Below are positions 48,496 through 62,619 of a DNA stretch of 64,000 nucleotides, piece by piece. The notes beneath the pieces were generated by a model, which did not search any database, was not told the origin of the DNA, and was given only the letters and a program-made list of their open reading frames with translations. Origin of the DNA: Trichinella spiralis. Lineage: Eukaryota > Nematoda > Enoplea > Trichinellida > Trichinellidae. The position numbers were made by a program, and so were the translations under genes. Numbering within the stretch: position 1 is the stretch's first letter; each line of letters begins with the position of its first letter. The stretch covers positions 3,032,623-3,096,622 of the forward strand of contig CM012953.1 of NCBI GenBank assembly GCA_000181795.3, written 5' to 3'.

Positions 48496-51400
48496 ATGAG
48501 CGTTCATCAAATTATTACCGGAGCTTTGAACAAAGGCGAAAGTGTATTCTCCGTCGGTGTAATTGAAGGAATCAGTTTTACGGTAAAATTTAAATTTTTT
48601 TAAAAATTATTTCTCAATCTGTTAATTGGTATCATTATTTCTTTTTGTAAATCGAACACAGGCTTGTGCTGTGGGTTGTGATATTGTGATTTTGGATGGC
48701 GAATTTCAACGAGTACAAATTATTCCAGGCTCGTCTACAGGCTTTGTCCAAGTGACTGCGATTGCATGTTGCCAAGAAAGTGGAAAAGTATTGTTATGAA
48801 TTTTGGAAAAAAATTTTTTTTTATTACTAAATTACTTTTGCTTTTTCGTTTGAAGATTGCAGCTGCGTTTTACGATTTCATTCGAATTTATAAGCCATTT
48901 CGTGTATCTGATTCAGATGTTCGACGTCCAGAAAATGTAAATTTATTTATTATTTTCTGTAGCATTTTTTTTCGGATGTTGATAGTTTTAAAGAGACTTT
49001 TACCAAAACAATAATAATAGAACTGAAAATTATATATGTATGTATGTATAATAATTAATTGGATTATTATTTGCAGGGTTTGAACTATCAGTGGTTTGAA
49101 ACGTTCAGTTTTCCGTTCAATTCTTTTGTCACTTGCTTGTCTTGGAATTTGGACGGTATACGGATACTTTCGTATTTCCATGTTTTCTTTAAGAAAAACA
49201 ACAAAATACAATAACACATTTTGCAGGCTTGAGACTTTTGGTTAGTTCGGAAAATGAGTTGCAAATGTTACAGCATCCGATCGTGAACGATCCGTGCAAT
49301 TTGGCCGATTCCAACGTCAACTTTAGTGGAATAAAATTCGGCTTGGAAGCAGAGCTTGATTCGGTTGCCGTGGTAACAAAGCCGTGGAAGTGCATCTGGT
49401 GTTCGAAGTTTGTATTTTGTGGAATAAATTTTAATACTGATATTCCTTTCTGTTTTCTTTTTGAAGAAGAATAAATTCCCCACTGCGTCAGGTGAAATTT
49501 TCTCCAGACAGTGATTTGTTTGCAACGTGCGGAAAAGTGTGGGAAATTTGTTTTTGCGTTAATATTTTTCCAATACAATATCCAATAATTATTCAATAAA
49601 AAACGTTAGGATGATCGAGTGATTCGTGTTTGGTTTCTCGATTCCACCACCGAGGCTAAAAGTGATACGGGCGAAAAGTTGGTCTACAATTACGTTTGCC
49701 TGCAACATCCGAAGCCGGTTGTTGGATTCGAATGGAGAAAATCTGGTCGCTACATGCTCAGGTATGTTTTTTTTTGATTTTGACGGTATATTTTTGTAAA
49801 ACAAACAACACAGGGGCTTGGTGGCAAACGTATTGATAAGCTGGTGTCAGGATCACATTTCTCGAATTTGGTGCGAAACGACATCCATTACGGACGCAGA
49901 TTTGGGGCAGCCGTTGAAAGCAGCCGACACGACCGCTCCCAATCAGTTGGACGACCGTCCAGACGGCCGGGATGTGAGGTGGAAAATATTGCAACGATTC
50001 AAGCACCTCAAGTAAGAAATTAATTAATTAATTAATTAATTAATTTTTTTAATATTTTCCCTTTGCTATTGAGAAAAAAGAAAAAAGCCAAGTTGGATTC
50101 GTCGTTGGTGAACAATTCCGTCCATCCGTTCGGTTTTTCCAACGAATTTTTTTCCACTTCGACGGACGAGCTTGGCGCCGGTGTCCATTTCCACTTGTCG
50201 GCCAGCATCAATCCCAAAACAGGTAAGCAAGCTATTATTGTTGTTGTTGTTGTTCATTTATGCTAATTTAGATTGCTTGCTGGTTCCGTCGATGGATAGC
50301 TTTTCCCAAGATTCAACAATGACCGTTCATTGGTTGAACAACAAAGAGCTGGTCTTTTGCAGAGGGGCGGAAAAAGTGCTCGCTGAAGCTGTTCATTTTG
50401 AAAATTTAACTACCGGTCGTTTGTCGTTGACCGTTGATCAAAAAATGCCACATTCAGAAAGCAGAGGTGTGGTTATAAAAAACGAATCAAAAAAATACTA
50501 CGAGATGATGATGGTTGATTTTCAGGTTCCGATTTGGACCAGTCCAGTACAGTTAGTGTTCCAAGTTCGATTCTATCTCAGGCAATGATAATTTTTTTTG
50601 TTGATAATTTATAATTTCTTTTCTTTTTTATTACTTCTATTCCAGCGCAAAGATTACGTGGATGTGAAGCTCGATTTGCTTTTCCGCGAATGGCAACATT
50701 CTTTTGATGTTCTTTTTGCAATTCATCCGCTTGACGGCAGTTTGCTTGTTTGGTGAATTGTGTGAACGGAGACAGACTGAGCTTCGATTGAATAAATGAA
50801 GCATTTTATTTTTTTACAAATGCATCTTGTTTTTTTTTTACTTCAGGACAGTGGACTATTTGGACAACGTTACAAGGCAGGCGCAGGTGAATTTCGCCTC
50901 ACGATTGCCGGGCGTTTTTCCGCTCACGGACGCCGCGTCGCTTCATCACAATTTGGCAGTGCTGAATTCGACGGGTTCGTTTCCGCTTACTGTATCTGCC
51001 CCGACTTCCAAATCTTCGAGCTCAAGTGATTGTTCTGTTGGTTATTTATTTTGTTTCCAAAAAAAATTAAAACTGTTTTTTCAGGCAATTGCAAATTCAC
51101 TTCCGACTTTTTGGTCGACCAGGAACAACAACATCTGAGCGTTTACTTATTGACAACGCATCACAATGGTACGTTGAATTTGTGGCATTTGAATTTGGAC
51201 GAAAAATCCAACTACAGTCACATATTGAGCATCACGCACAAATCCAGAATGTGTGGCCACAGGTGAAAACAATTCTTTTTTTTTCCTTGAAAAATATCAC
51301 TGCACCATGTATTATTACACTCGATACTGTTTTTCAGATTCATCGTGAAAAGTGTCGCTTGCCATCCAATCTTGCCATTGTTTTTAACCACTAGTCATCA

Positions 51401-54400
51401 CAATGTGCGTAGAAAAAAGTAAGATTGAATTAAAATTTATTTAATACTAATACTAATACTAATAATAATAATAATAATAGATTCGTCGAAGAACAAAATT
51501 TAAAAAAACACTCAATTACAAATTCTGACGTGCAGTTGTTCAACTCGGAATTGATTCTCTGGTATGTGGAACCGGTGGGTCCGTTGAAAAGATCCGGCGG
51601 TGTGTTCGAACTGTCTCGGATAAACAGTTCAGAATTGTCGGCTTTTTCCAGCATCGCTTGGATTCCGAGTGTATTGCCGAGGTATTATTTATTTATCCGA
51701 CATTTTATTTGTTTATTTATTTATGTTTTGATCCTTTTTTTCAGTTCTACTCTTGGACAGACTTGCAATTCGGTTAGCTGTTGTTTCATCGCGTCCGATG
51801 GGCAGTGTTTGCGCATTTACCAGGCAGTATTGGACGCCAAGGCGTTGTTGTCCGATATGAAATTTGCTAAACAGGTATATCAGATCCACCACCATTATTA
51901 TTATTGTTATTAATCTTTATCGTTTGGTCGAGCAAAAATTCATTTTTTGTATTTCATTTCTAAAAATGCATTTTCCATACTTTTTCAGCCATCGATGAGG
52001 AACAATTTGTGTGAAAATTTGAATGTTCGTCGACGCTTTTCAACCGATTTGCCAATGTTGAACATCGTCTCGACACAGTCGACCGCCAGACCCGGTTGCA
52101 TCATCGAATTGGACATGATCGCCGACGCTAGTCATGTATTTCTTTTACATATTATAGTCCACAAAAAAACAGAGAAAACTATTTTTTGAACAAATAAAAA
52201 TTTTCAATAAAATTATCCCTTTTTTTTCAGGAATGGAGGCACGTGCAATTGATGCACGTTTTTCACGAAGAAATTATGCTTGCCAACAACGACGGCTCTC
52301 CTCCTCAGTCGGAACTGTTGGACAGATCCGACGCGACCGCTTTTCACGATCGATTTTACCTCGTATTATTAGAAAGGCGTAAAATAGCCCAAGGATCGAC
52401 AACGTTCATCGTACACATGTGGTTGATTGGACTGTATGTTCACAATGATGAAGGTAATTGTTTTTTTTTTCGTTTCTAATAATTTTCTTTGCTGCATTCT
52501 ATTCAATTTTGTTGTATTTGAAAAATGTTTAGCCAGCTTGAACGACATTGAAGGTCATAATTTCCACCATGGAGATGTTTCATCCAAATTGCACATCTAT
52601 TCGAAAAAGGTAACTAAACAGTAAAATGATAAATAAGGAAAAATGTGTTTTGATTGTTTTGTGATTAATCTTCAGGTATGCTCGCAAGTTTTACCATTGC
52701 CAGAAGGAGTTAAAGTAGTCGACTGTTCACCGAGTGTTGGCCATTTGTCTTCAGCTTCGTTGTATCCATCCTGCAGGGCACCGTATCTTTTAGTAACCGC
52801 TTGTTCGGACAGGAAGTTTCGATTTTGGAAATGCAACGTTGATGATGATAATAATATTAATAATAAGAATCAGAATCAGAATACACCAGTAGCAATGACG
52901 AAATCGTTACGTTACACTTGGATAGAATGGAAAATGGCCAACAGTAAAGGAGGGCCCAGTGAAATTGAAACCGAAGGTAATTTTTCTTCTTTTCGATGAA
53001 GCTTTTTGAATTTTATTTTATTTTATTTTTTATAAAGGCGCCGCTTTGCGCGTCAGCTGTGCATACAGTGGACGAATTGCTTGTGCTTACGATCCGGAAA
53101 TTCCAATGGTCAGTTCTGATGCTAATGTGGAAACGGTGAACGTGAACGTGGCCGTTTATGAATGCGAATCGACCGGCGGTATTGAGTGGGTTGAAGAAAA
53201 TTTGATCCAATTGAAAAACATACGCATACAGCGCATCGCTTATGTTCCCAGCGATGCTGACGCTTTTTCACTGGTACCTTTTCTTTTATACAAATATTAT
53301 TATTGATCGTATTATTTTATCATAGTGGTGGGAACAGTCACCGGATTGGCAGCCGAATTTGTTGGAAAAAAGGCAAAATTCGATGATGCTTCGAATCACT
53401 TCAGCAGCGAACATTTCCACTTTGACAAAGAACACAGTCAAAGGTTGTTACGTGGAAGGAGGAAGCAATGAATTCCGCTGTCGTGATATGGTACGGCTCG
53501 GTTGGGTGTCAGCCGAAGACGGTTCGCATATTTTGACCATCGGCGTTGGTTCGAGCATCTTTTTGTACGCACCAGTGGCCGAAGACGTTGCCCAACATTA
53601 CGTGGCGATGATGAAAGAACCGGAGCAGGGAAATCAGAAGCGACGTGGTCTGTTTCGACGTGCTTCTACCATTGCCACTCGTGTACGGTTGTTTCGAGAA
53701 TTACAGACCAAGCAGTGGATGAAATGGATTTTCTTTTTGTTCCTTTATTTCAGGCAAAGCACATGGTCCGGTGGATATGCTTGCGAAGAGTGGAATTGGA
53801 ATCGGCCGACGGCTTGCCCCCGATGCCTCGGATGTTGAGCTGGGTTCGACACGGTATCATGGTGGTCGGTCTTGATACGGAAATGCGCATCTACAGTCAG
53901 TGGAACATGACTGGTACGTGTGAAGCGAACGACGAGGGTCTGGTGACGTCGAAATCGACAGCCGTTTTTCCGACGGCGATGTCGGCGTTGGATTTGATGC
54001 GCAAAACCGATGCCGGGAGCAAGAAGAGACGCGACGCCAGAGAAGCGCACGGCTCGAAGGAGAAAGTGGCCGAACAGTGGAGCGAGCGGTTTTTGCGTCT
54101 GGTCAGTTTCGAAGGTCTGTTCGAAGCGGCCCGCGTGGCCACGCCTTTGCTTCCCCAATACCATCCCAGGCAGTTGATCGAGCTGATGAAAGCCGGCCAG
54201 ACGAGCATGGTCCACGCGATACTGATGCATGTTTTGAATCAGATACGCAAATACGACGTGCCCAGAACACGGAGATGTGGACCAGCGTTGTCGGAGCTGA
54301 ACCACGATCTCGACTCGGACGACACTGGCAAGGCAATATCCCGTCGACCATCACTCTGCGCTCCGGAAGTTGGCCTGCTGGGCGACGACGGTTCGGCCGA

Positions 54401-57400
54401 ATATGTGGAATTGGATTTCATTTCTCCGCTGCCGTTGTACTCGCTGCTGCGATTCAACTTGAACCTGTTCAACGTGAAAAATAACAGCAACGACAACAGT
54501 ACACTGTTGATGGCCGACGGCACCACTACCCATGCTAGAAATGATTACGACAGTCTACTCGACGATGGTCTTTTGAAATACAAAATCGAATCCGATCCGC
54601 TCGACGATCCAAATCCAATCGACCACAACACTACTGACCAAGAAGAAGAAGTTGCATCCGGTGTGGAAAATTCCAACACTTTTGGCAGCAAAGAGGCGGC
54701 ATTATTATCCAGCATGTTAACTCACATACATTTGCCAGGTGCGCATATTTGTGTGTGTGTTGTTTACTAGTGAAAAATATTGATATGTTTTACTGTTCAG
54801 GTTTATCGAGCTTGGATCAGCTGTATCTGCTTGCCATTGCGGATACGATAAGTTCGATCAAGCCTGGTTCTTTTGAGCAGTTGAATTTTACCACGAGTAT
54901 GAGTTGTTTCTTTTCTTTTTTTTTTATTTGTTTTAATAACAGTCATGGATTTTTTAATTATGAAGATTATTTGTAAGTTTTTGAGGATAAAATTGTTTGA
55001 AATTTAGAATTCTTCAATTCAACTTTTAATCCCAGGACAGTTCTGGTGAATCAGACCAGTACCACTGGTTTGTCGGCAGGTAATAGAATAGTATTAATTT
55101 TTAATACTTATTTTTTTAAAAAAAACTGACAAAGTACGATGATTAATTTTTCAGAAGCGGTGGATGAGTGCGGTTTGCGTTATTTGATGTCAGTCAGGCA
55201 CTTTGAATATTTGCTGCGTTGCTTGCCGTTGCCACAACGTGCTGCGTTGCGTGCAAATGGTGACAATCATTTCCGCTAATTTGTATGGCTATTTATTTGT
55301 TTATTCCAATTTTAAATAGGGCTTCCATCGGCAAATTTAATTTGGGCTTTGCATTCGGAAAGTGAAAATGAATTGTTCAATTCGTTGTCTTGCGTCCAAA
55401 GGAACGAAGCCAACTGGTCCGACTTGCGTTCATTGGGTGTCGGTTGGTGGTTGAAAAGTTTACAATCGTTGCGACTTTGTTTCGAAAAAGTAATTTCGCC
55501 TATTTCATCAATTTATTTTCTATTTAAATATTTCTCTTTTCATTAGATTGCTAAAGCTGCATTCCAAGCGAAAAATGATCCAATGGACGCTGCGTTGTTC
55601 TATTTGGCGATGAAGAAGAAAAATGTGCTTATGCATTTGTTCAAGTGATTTATTATATATATATATATTTTTTTTTGCTCATAGCATTTTAATTCTTTGT
55701 TTGTTTATTTGTTTGTTTGTTTGTAGAACTGTGCGGGATGTGAAGATGACGGAATTTTTGTCACACGATTTCACCGATGCCAAATGGAAAAAGGCGGCCT
55801 TGAAGAACGCTTTTGTGCTGATGAGCAAGCAACGTTTCGAACACGCTGTTGGTTGGTTTTTGCTCGGTGATTCGTTGAACGATGCAGTGAAGGTTTGTAA
55901 AATTATGATGGTTTTAATTATAAGTTTTTTTTTCTTAAATCCAACTGTTATTATTGTTGAAGGTCTGTTTGGCAAATATGAACGATTTGCAGCTGGCATT
56001 GGTGATCATCCGTTTGTACGAGGGTGATTCGGATCTTGCTCGACGATTGATTCGCAAAGTGCTCTGTGAACAAGTGTTGCAGTGCGAGGAGGAGCTATTT
56101 GAGAAGACAAACGACCAGAGCCGAAGTATGGATTCGGTGTTGTCGTCGGTCGACAGCGGTGGATCGGATCCATTCCAACGATCGATTGCTTTGTGGTTGA
56201 TGGGTGAGCCGGCTTTGGCCGCATCGACGTTACTGTCCAGCTCTGCGGAACCATGCTTGCGTGGAGATCCTCTGGCTGCTGACTACAGTTCGTCGGATGT
56301 GTTCAATTTTTACGTCTACATTCGTGCGCATCCTTTGGTACTACGACGGCGGTTGGCTGATCAAGGAATCTACTTTGATCATGCTGCAAAATTTCAGCGG
56401 GCGGCTCGTCGTATGGTCAGTCGGGTGTCAACCAGCGAACGAATGTTGTTTTTCAAAACCGCCTTTGTTCATTTGCAAGGCGGTTGTCCGCTGTTAGCTT
56501 TGGAAGTGCTGTGCAAATTGCCTGACTGTGATCAGATCGATGATGATAACGACGGCATTACTGTTGAAGTGAAACAACAAAACAACAACAGCGATGATCA
56601 TACCAATGCTACTGTTACTGCTACTACTACTACTAATAATAATAATAATAATGGGGGGAATGAAAATCATAGTTTGGATCAAGTGTGGCAATTTGGTGAT
56701 CAAGCGGATTATTTGCTCAACAGACGGGATGATGTCGATGAGTTGAAATTCGACTGGAATGATGAAAATAATTCAAACGTGGCAGAAGAGGAGGAGGAGG
56801 AAGAGGAGCAGCAACAGCAGCAGCAGCAGGTTTTGGAAACGAAACAAACGTCGTCCAGTGGTGAACCAGCGATGGACATGTTTGCCCAGACGTTGAAATT
56901 TATTGCCTGCATGAAAATGCTGACCGAAGAGTTGGCAAATTTGATCAGCGGTTTCGAATTGGATATTGGCCAGATGCGCGATCAGTTGTACAAATGGTTG
57001 GAAAATGAAGTGGACGTGCTGAAATTGGTCTGCGATTACAGGGTCAACGTGAATCGGTGCGGTTCACCTCCGCTACCGGTAGTTGAAGTTACCTACGGCC
57101 AAGGTTCGCCGACGCAATTGCACGAAGCGATTCACCACGACCGAGCCGAACTGGCCGAACGATGGCAGCGTACCATCAAACGTCACCGGTGGTTGGTTGC
57201 TCATCAACAAGTGCTCAGAACACTTGCCTACTTTTGTTCACTGCATTGTTCAAGGGTGGGTGAATTGGAAAAGAAAAGAAACACAAAATTCCAAATTTAT
57301 CATTTGTCATTTTTATATTATAGTCGCCTGGCTTGGCCGCATCCCGCATGGAATTGTTGCTGCTGATACAGGAGTTGACACAAAATTTGTCCAGATCCAA

Positions 57401-60400
57401 GCTGACGGTTCGTATGCCACTGTTTGCCAGCTTTCCGTTGATGTCAGCAGCACTTGGTTCGATTAAAAGTGCAGTTGCGTTGCCATTGCGTTACATTCTA
57501 TCACAGACTTCGGACATTCTGATTACATTGTCAGAATTGCAGAATCCACCTACATTCCAACAACCTGTTCAAGAGGTAGGTGATCGATTGATTGCAATTA
57601 TTTATGATCAAAATTTTGTTTTTTTTATTTTTTTCACATCAAAAATTTTCCATTTAGATCCACCTTTTGTACAATTTATGTCAGTGCTTGTCGTCTAGTG
57701 TATTCTGTTCGCTGTGTGATTTGGGTGAAATTATCAATTCGAAAGATGAATTTCTGACGTAAGTATATAGTTAGTCTGTTAGTCAATTCTATACATTTAT
57801 TGTTTGGTAATGATATTTTCATTTCAGTGAAAGTAACAGTTACCTCCAGCGGAATATATTTCGACGAAATTCTGCATATCAGCAAAATCCGATCCAAGTT
57901 ACATCCAAACCTTCTCAGTGGCCTGGTATGGTATTGAAAGCGAATGAAAATTTTCAGCTATTGTTGTATTTTGATTTCATTTGAAGGCATAGATTTGTCT
58001 TCCAGTTTTTTGACCACTGATCGTGACGAGGACGTGCCAAATTTGCTAATTTTGCTCGTGGAGACGTGGACATCGATTTACTTGTCACTGTTTGCGTACT
58101 GTATGTACGCGTATGATTCGCGTTGGCTTTACCGACTTATGGCGCATCCGGTCAACGAGAGTCTTTTTGCGACCGTTTTTGGCGGAAGCGGTGAACGTCA
58201 GTTGTTGGTCGACACTTTAAATTCCACTGTGCAAAATAAAGGCTCTTGCTCTTCAGGTATACAAGTGCACGCAGCTATTATGCACGTAAAATTGAGCAGC
58301 AGTTGTAAAGAATTTACGTTATTTTGAATTAAATTAGTCTTTTCAGGTTCATCAGATGGTTCTTATTCGAAAAATGACACCGAAGGAACAATGGAACAAC
58401 TTGATTCAGCAAAGTTGCGCGCAAAATTTCACTACAAAGTTTTCGGCAAATCCGCTAGCAATCCAAGTCAGGCGACGACTGGTCACCGGTTGGTGTCGTC
58501 GAGGTTGGAATGGGTACAGCCGAAAAAGAGCATCATCGCTTATTACACGTCAAAAGTGATTTTTGAATTTTTTGATTTGAATTTTCAAAAAAAAAAGATG
58601 AAGAAATGTGTGTTGTTTTTTTTTTAATTCTCTCAGCCACCGTTGTTGATGGAAGAAGAGGAACAATTTGGCTACGATTCAGATGACAGTGAACAAAATT
58701 CAGAAAGTGAATCCGAAAACGAAGACGCGGATGAATCGACTTACGAATCTCGAGCTGAAGAAGAATCCAAAGAGCATTCGAATCCGAACAGCTATTCGTG
58801 GCAAATAATTCGTCTCGCTTTGGTCCGACAAGCTACCCATCGGGTGAGGCAATTTCTCGCCGTCGCTGGTATCGATTGTTCAGGTAAGCAAGCGAGCAGC
58901 AGCAGCAGTTATTTTTTTTTATTTTTTTGTTTTTTATTATTTGAAATTAAATTAGAACTTGGAAGCACTAGTCCATTGGTATACAGTTGTTTGAAAATGC
59001 TCAATTGTTGGACGAACATATTGACCAATCAGTTGAACAATTTCCCTGGTGGATGTCCGGATCATTTTTTACCATCGTCAGATTTGCACGACCTCACTGG
59101 CGGTCCGGCGCTTCATAAATATCGTACAATTTTGGAACCACAGAACACCCCATTTCGAGGTAATTCACGATCTGTACTTCCCGTGCGCAGACTCTGGCTT
59201 TACCTGGTTCGTCAAGAACATCTTATGGACGTTTTTATTCGATACATTTTCACACCAAAAAAGTCGACAAGTGTAATTTCAGTTTTCTTTATTTTTTTAT
59301 TCTATTGAAAATTAATAATAAATTTATCAATTTTTCTTTAAGGTAGATGAATCGAATGGTGTAAGTCCAGATGTGAATATTTTGCCCGAAGCGTTCAAAG
59401 TGGTACAACGTGAGCACGATCCAATCAATGCGTTTGTCATCCATCCGGTAAAGTATCATTTTGGATATTTTATCTTGTACTTTTTTTACTTTTGCACGGA
59501 TAAATAAATAAATAAATAAATAAATAAATGTTTTTTAAAGAATCGTTTCGGTTTGGTTGCTGTAAGTTCAGGTCGTGAACTGCAAGAAATGGACGTTTCA
59601 GCATTGTTTTCACCAACGATCGATTGGATCCAAGAGCAAACCGATTTGGACTTAGTCATGGCTGGCATGAAAAAGTAAATTAATCTTTGGATAATTAAGA
59701 TATGCAAGAAATATTTGTATTTTGAAAGAAAATGTTTTAAAGAAATCCACTGATTGACAACGACGATTATTTGCTAATCACTCCACAAGAACGACGCGAT
59801 GGCACTTTAGTAACTGGTCGAGGAACAACTTATGTAAGCACGGCTTTTTTTATTGGTTGGAAATTTGTTGTTTTTCTTTTTTTTTGTTTTCATATGAAGT
59901 AAACAAAAATACTTTTTTTTCGATAATGCAGATTCTTGATTTTCTTTTCCTCGTTTGTGATATTTCTGAAATTTTTTTAATCATTGCACAGCATTATTTA
60001 AATCCATTTTTGAGGTAAAATAGCAAATGAGGAAAAAAAAGTTCAGATTTTTTAAATTGATTCTTATTGTGTTTTGTTTTATATGCATTTAAGTTTCTTG
60101 AAAAGCAGCATTAAATGAAACATGAATGATGAAATATATATAATAGATCGAATGATGATAATATAAACGAGGGTGAATGAGATTAATTTCAATTTGAATG
60201 AAAAATACAGGCATGTTAGAGGGAAGTGGCTTTAATTTTGAAAATTATTTGTATTAGTTGACGCCTTTCATTGTGGATCGCAGTCGATATGCTTTGAGGA
60301 AGGTAATTTTAAGTGTTCCATGTCGTAATTTGTTGTACTGTTTGCATGACAGGCAATCGCCAACGAATCTGTAGCTAGATTGGAACGTTATTTCGGCGAA

Positions 60401-61954
60401 TCTTTGCCACCCGTCGTGTTGTTGCCGTCTGTAAGCGAAAAATGCCAAATATTCATTTTGCTCAATCATTTCCACAATATGCTTTTTTCCCTCAAAAATA
60501 AGAAACCATTTATCTGTATATCTATATATATATATGTATCCTTAGTTCTTTCTTTGTTTTTTTTTCCTCATCTATTTTTTGTGGTTGTTGGCATGCTGTT
60601 CGTTTTCCCTGCTTTGTTTGTTTATCGTTGAGCTCGATCGATGTATTTTTGATGCACTTTGTTGACACTTTGTTTTCAGCTTTGCAAACGTCATGTTCCT
60701 GGAGTACGACGACTTGAAGCACACCCGACACTTCCATTCTGTACGTAGTATTTATTATGCATAATAGATAAGATTGATGATTTTACTTTCATGCAAATTT
60801 CTTTTTTCTCTTCTTGAACTATTGAAATTTGTTCGTTTCCAGATTTGTCTGGAGCGAATGACGGTTCGGTGCGTTTGTGGGAATGGGGCGTCGGTCAGCC
60901 GTTGTACACTCCTCGTGTTGGTGGAAGGTTCGGCAAAGTGACACAGACGCGATTCTGCGCTCAGGGTAACAAAGTACGTATTGGCAAAATTTTGTCAACT
61001 TTTTCAATGTAAATTTGTTAATTTGATCGAATAATAATCATCTCTTTTTTACGTTCTTAGTTTGGTATAAGTGACAGTGACGGTTTCATGTGCTTGTGGC
61101 AGATTGACAACAACTTGACTTTGAGGAAACCATTCATCGTAAGCAAAATGATTGCTTTTGCATCTTTTCTTGTACAATCTTGTGTTGTTGTTATCTTTTC
61201 TTTTTTTCAGAATATGAAATGTCATTCGAAAATATGCAACGATTTTGTCTTCTTGGGTCAGTCGAGCAGTTTGCTAGCGACCGCCGGACAAGGGTCAGTT
61301 GACGCAGCGATTTCCCTGTGGGATACTCTTCTACCGCCAAATCGTTACAACGTCCACAGTATGGCTGGCTAACAGACCAGCACTTGCGTGATATTTGCTT
61401 TGCATTTTTTTTCTGAATTTCATTTTTCCATACCAGCTTGGAATTGTCACACGGATGTGACGAATTGCCTTCTGCACGTGCCAAATCAACAAACACTACT
61501 CTGCGGCGGCAAGCACGGCGATTTGCACGTTTGGGATGTTCGTCAACGTCAGCTGCGGTTGACGGTGAAACTTTTCGACTCTTCCGGCGTACGGTCTTTG
61601 GCCATGGATCCAACGTTCACATTTTTTGCCGCCGGATCAACCGATGGTGATATTAAGGTAAATTTTGAAGCCGTTTGTCTGTTTTTTCCACTTATTTGCA
61701 TATAATGAATGAATGAATGAATGAATGATATATGTTGCTTTATATTTTAGGTGTACAATTTGAATCCGAATCCACAGTTGGTATTTCATTTTCCGCACGA
61801 GCACAGCAACCGTAGTACGTTCAGCTTGAGGCAGGTTGGCAGTGCGAATCAAATACACGGCGTGCAGATGATGTACATTGACCAACAGCAACGTCTCTAT
61901 TCGTGCGGTGCCGATTGCTCATTCAAATTGCGCGTACTGCCGCCCATTTTTTGA
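48496..61954 (+). CDS. DMXL: DMXL / Rabconnectin-3 alpha, V-ATPase assembly factor
   Basis: Forty-eight exons read by splice signals, consistent in phase, total 9,348 nt or 3,115 residues, close to human DMXL1/2 (about 3,030). The first exon matches family N-termini (MSVHQIITGALN, VFSVGVIEG). N-terminal WD repeats follow (VKFSPDSDLFATCGK; FDVLFAIHPLDGSLLVW; ACHPILPLFLTTSHHN; SELILWYVEPVGPLKRSGG). A Rav1-type core lies at about residues 1050-1900 (SADGLPPMPRMLSWVRHGIM; AKAAFQAKNDPMDAALFYLA; WKKAALKNAFVLMSKQRFEH). A C-terminal propeller closes the protein (GANDGSVRLWEWG; GGKHGDLHVWDVRQRQLRL; LYSCGADCSFKLRVLP). With WDR7 this protein drives V1-V0 assembly of the proton pump on endosomes and synaptic vesicles, like yeast Rav1. 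Largest exons: 53754-54738 and 55963-57255, the latter with Asn, Glu and Gln runs. Uncertain points: exon 10 end (50525 or 50564), exon 22 donor, and exon 24, which keeps frame only if read through to 54972. Confidence 0.96.
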
Positions 61955-62276
61955 CAAATTTTTGTTATTATTAATTATCATTATCTCATATACGCACACA
62001 CACGCATGCTGAATTCATGTATGTATCTCTGTATGTGTGTGTGTGTGTGTATATATATATATGAATATTGGGAAAAAGAAAATTCAATCAGTGGGGTGGA
62101 TCCAATCAATAATTCGTATAAAAATTGTTTCATATTTCTTCCTGTGTATAGTAAGTATATGTGTGTGGTTCGTTCGTTCATTTTTCTACTGTGATGATGA
62201 TGAATTGAAAAAGAGATGATAATCTACAGTCGTACATCTTCTCTTTCCACCTCTAACAACAAGCAATCATGTATAA

Positions 62277-62323
<47 letters not shown>

Positions 62324-62619
62324 TATACGCATGTGTATAATATTTAACAACAACTAACTAACTAATCACGCAACTGTGCTCTGCATAGATAGATAGATAG
62401 ATAGATGTGTTGATGATTTATTTGCTGGTTTTTCTATTATTGCATTTTTTTCCCTCAGTCTCTGTGATCCAGTCTGTTGTCATGCTTGTTCCGTGTGTAT
62501 ACATACTTTTTTTTATTGTTCAGTCTAAAAACCAATATACTTTCGTTTTTTTTCTGATTTAATTGTTTCCTTTCATTTTCAAGCATCACAAAAAAATAAT
62601 AATAATAACGCAAATAATA
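61955..62619. other. Convergent DMXL/TMF1 intergenic with simple repeats
   Basis: Both genes end toward this 665 bp segment, which must contain both 3' UTRs. It has a (GT)n-(TA)n run near 62033-62061, a long (TA)n at 62278-62320 and (GATA)n near 62386-62406. Confidence 0.6.
62278..62320. repeat. (TA)n microsatellite
   Basis: About 21 TA units; likely hypervariable. Confidence 0.95.

Noticed and set aside
53745..54526. Minus-strand open frames of up to 186 codons opposite DMXL exon 23
   Set aside because: They are shadows of a long GC-richer exon that has strong family identity on the plus strand.
59160..59190. Intron in DMXL starting at GTAATT 59160
   Set aside because: Using it gives a frame unlike the family; reading straight through gives RRLWLYLVRQEHLMDVFIRY, which matches the conserved region.
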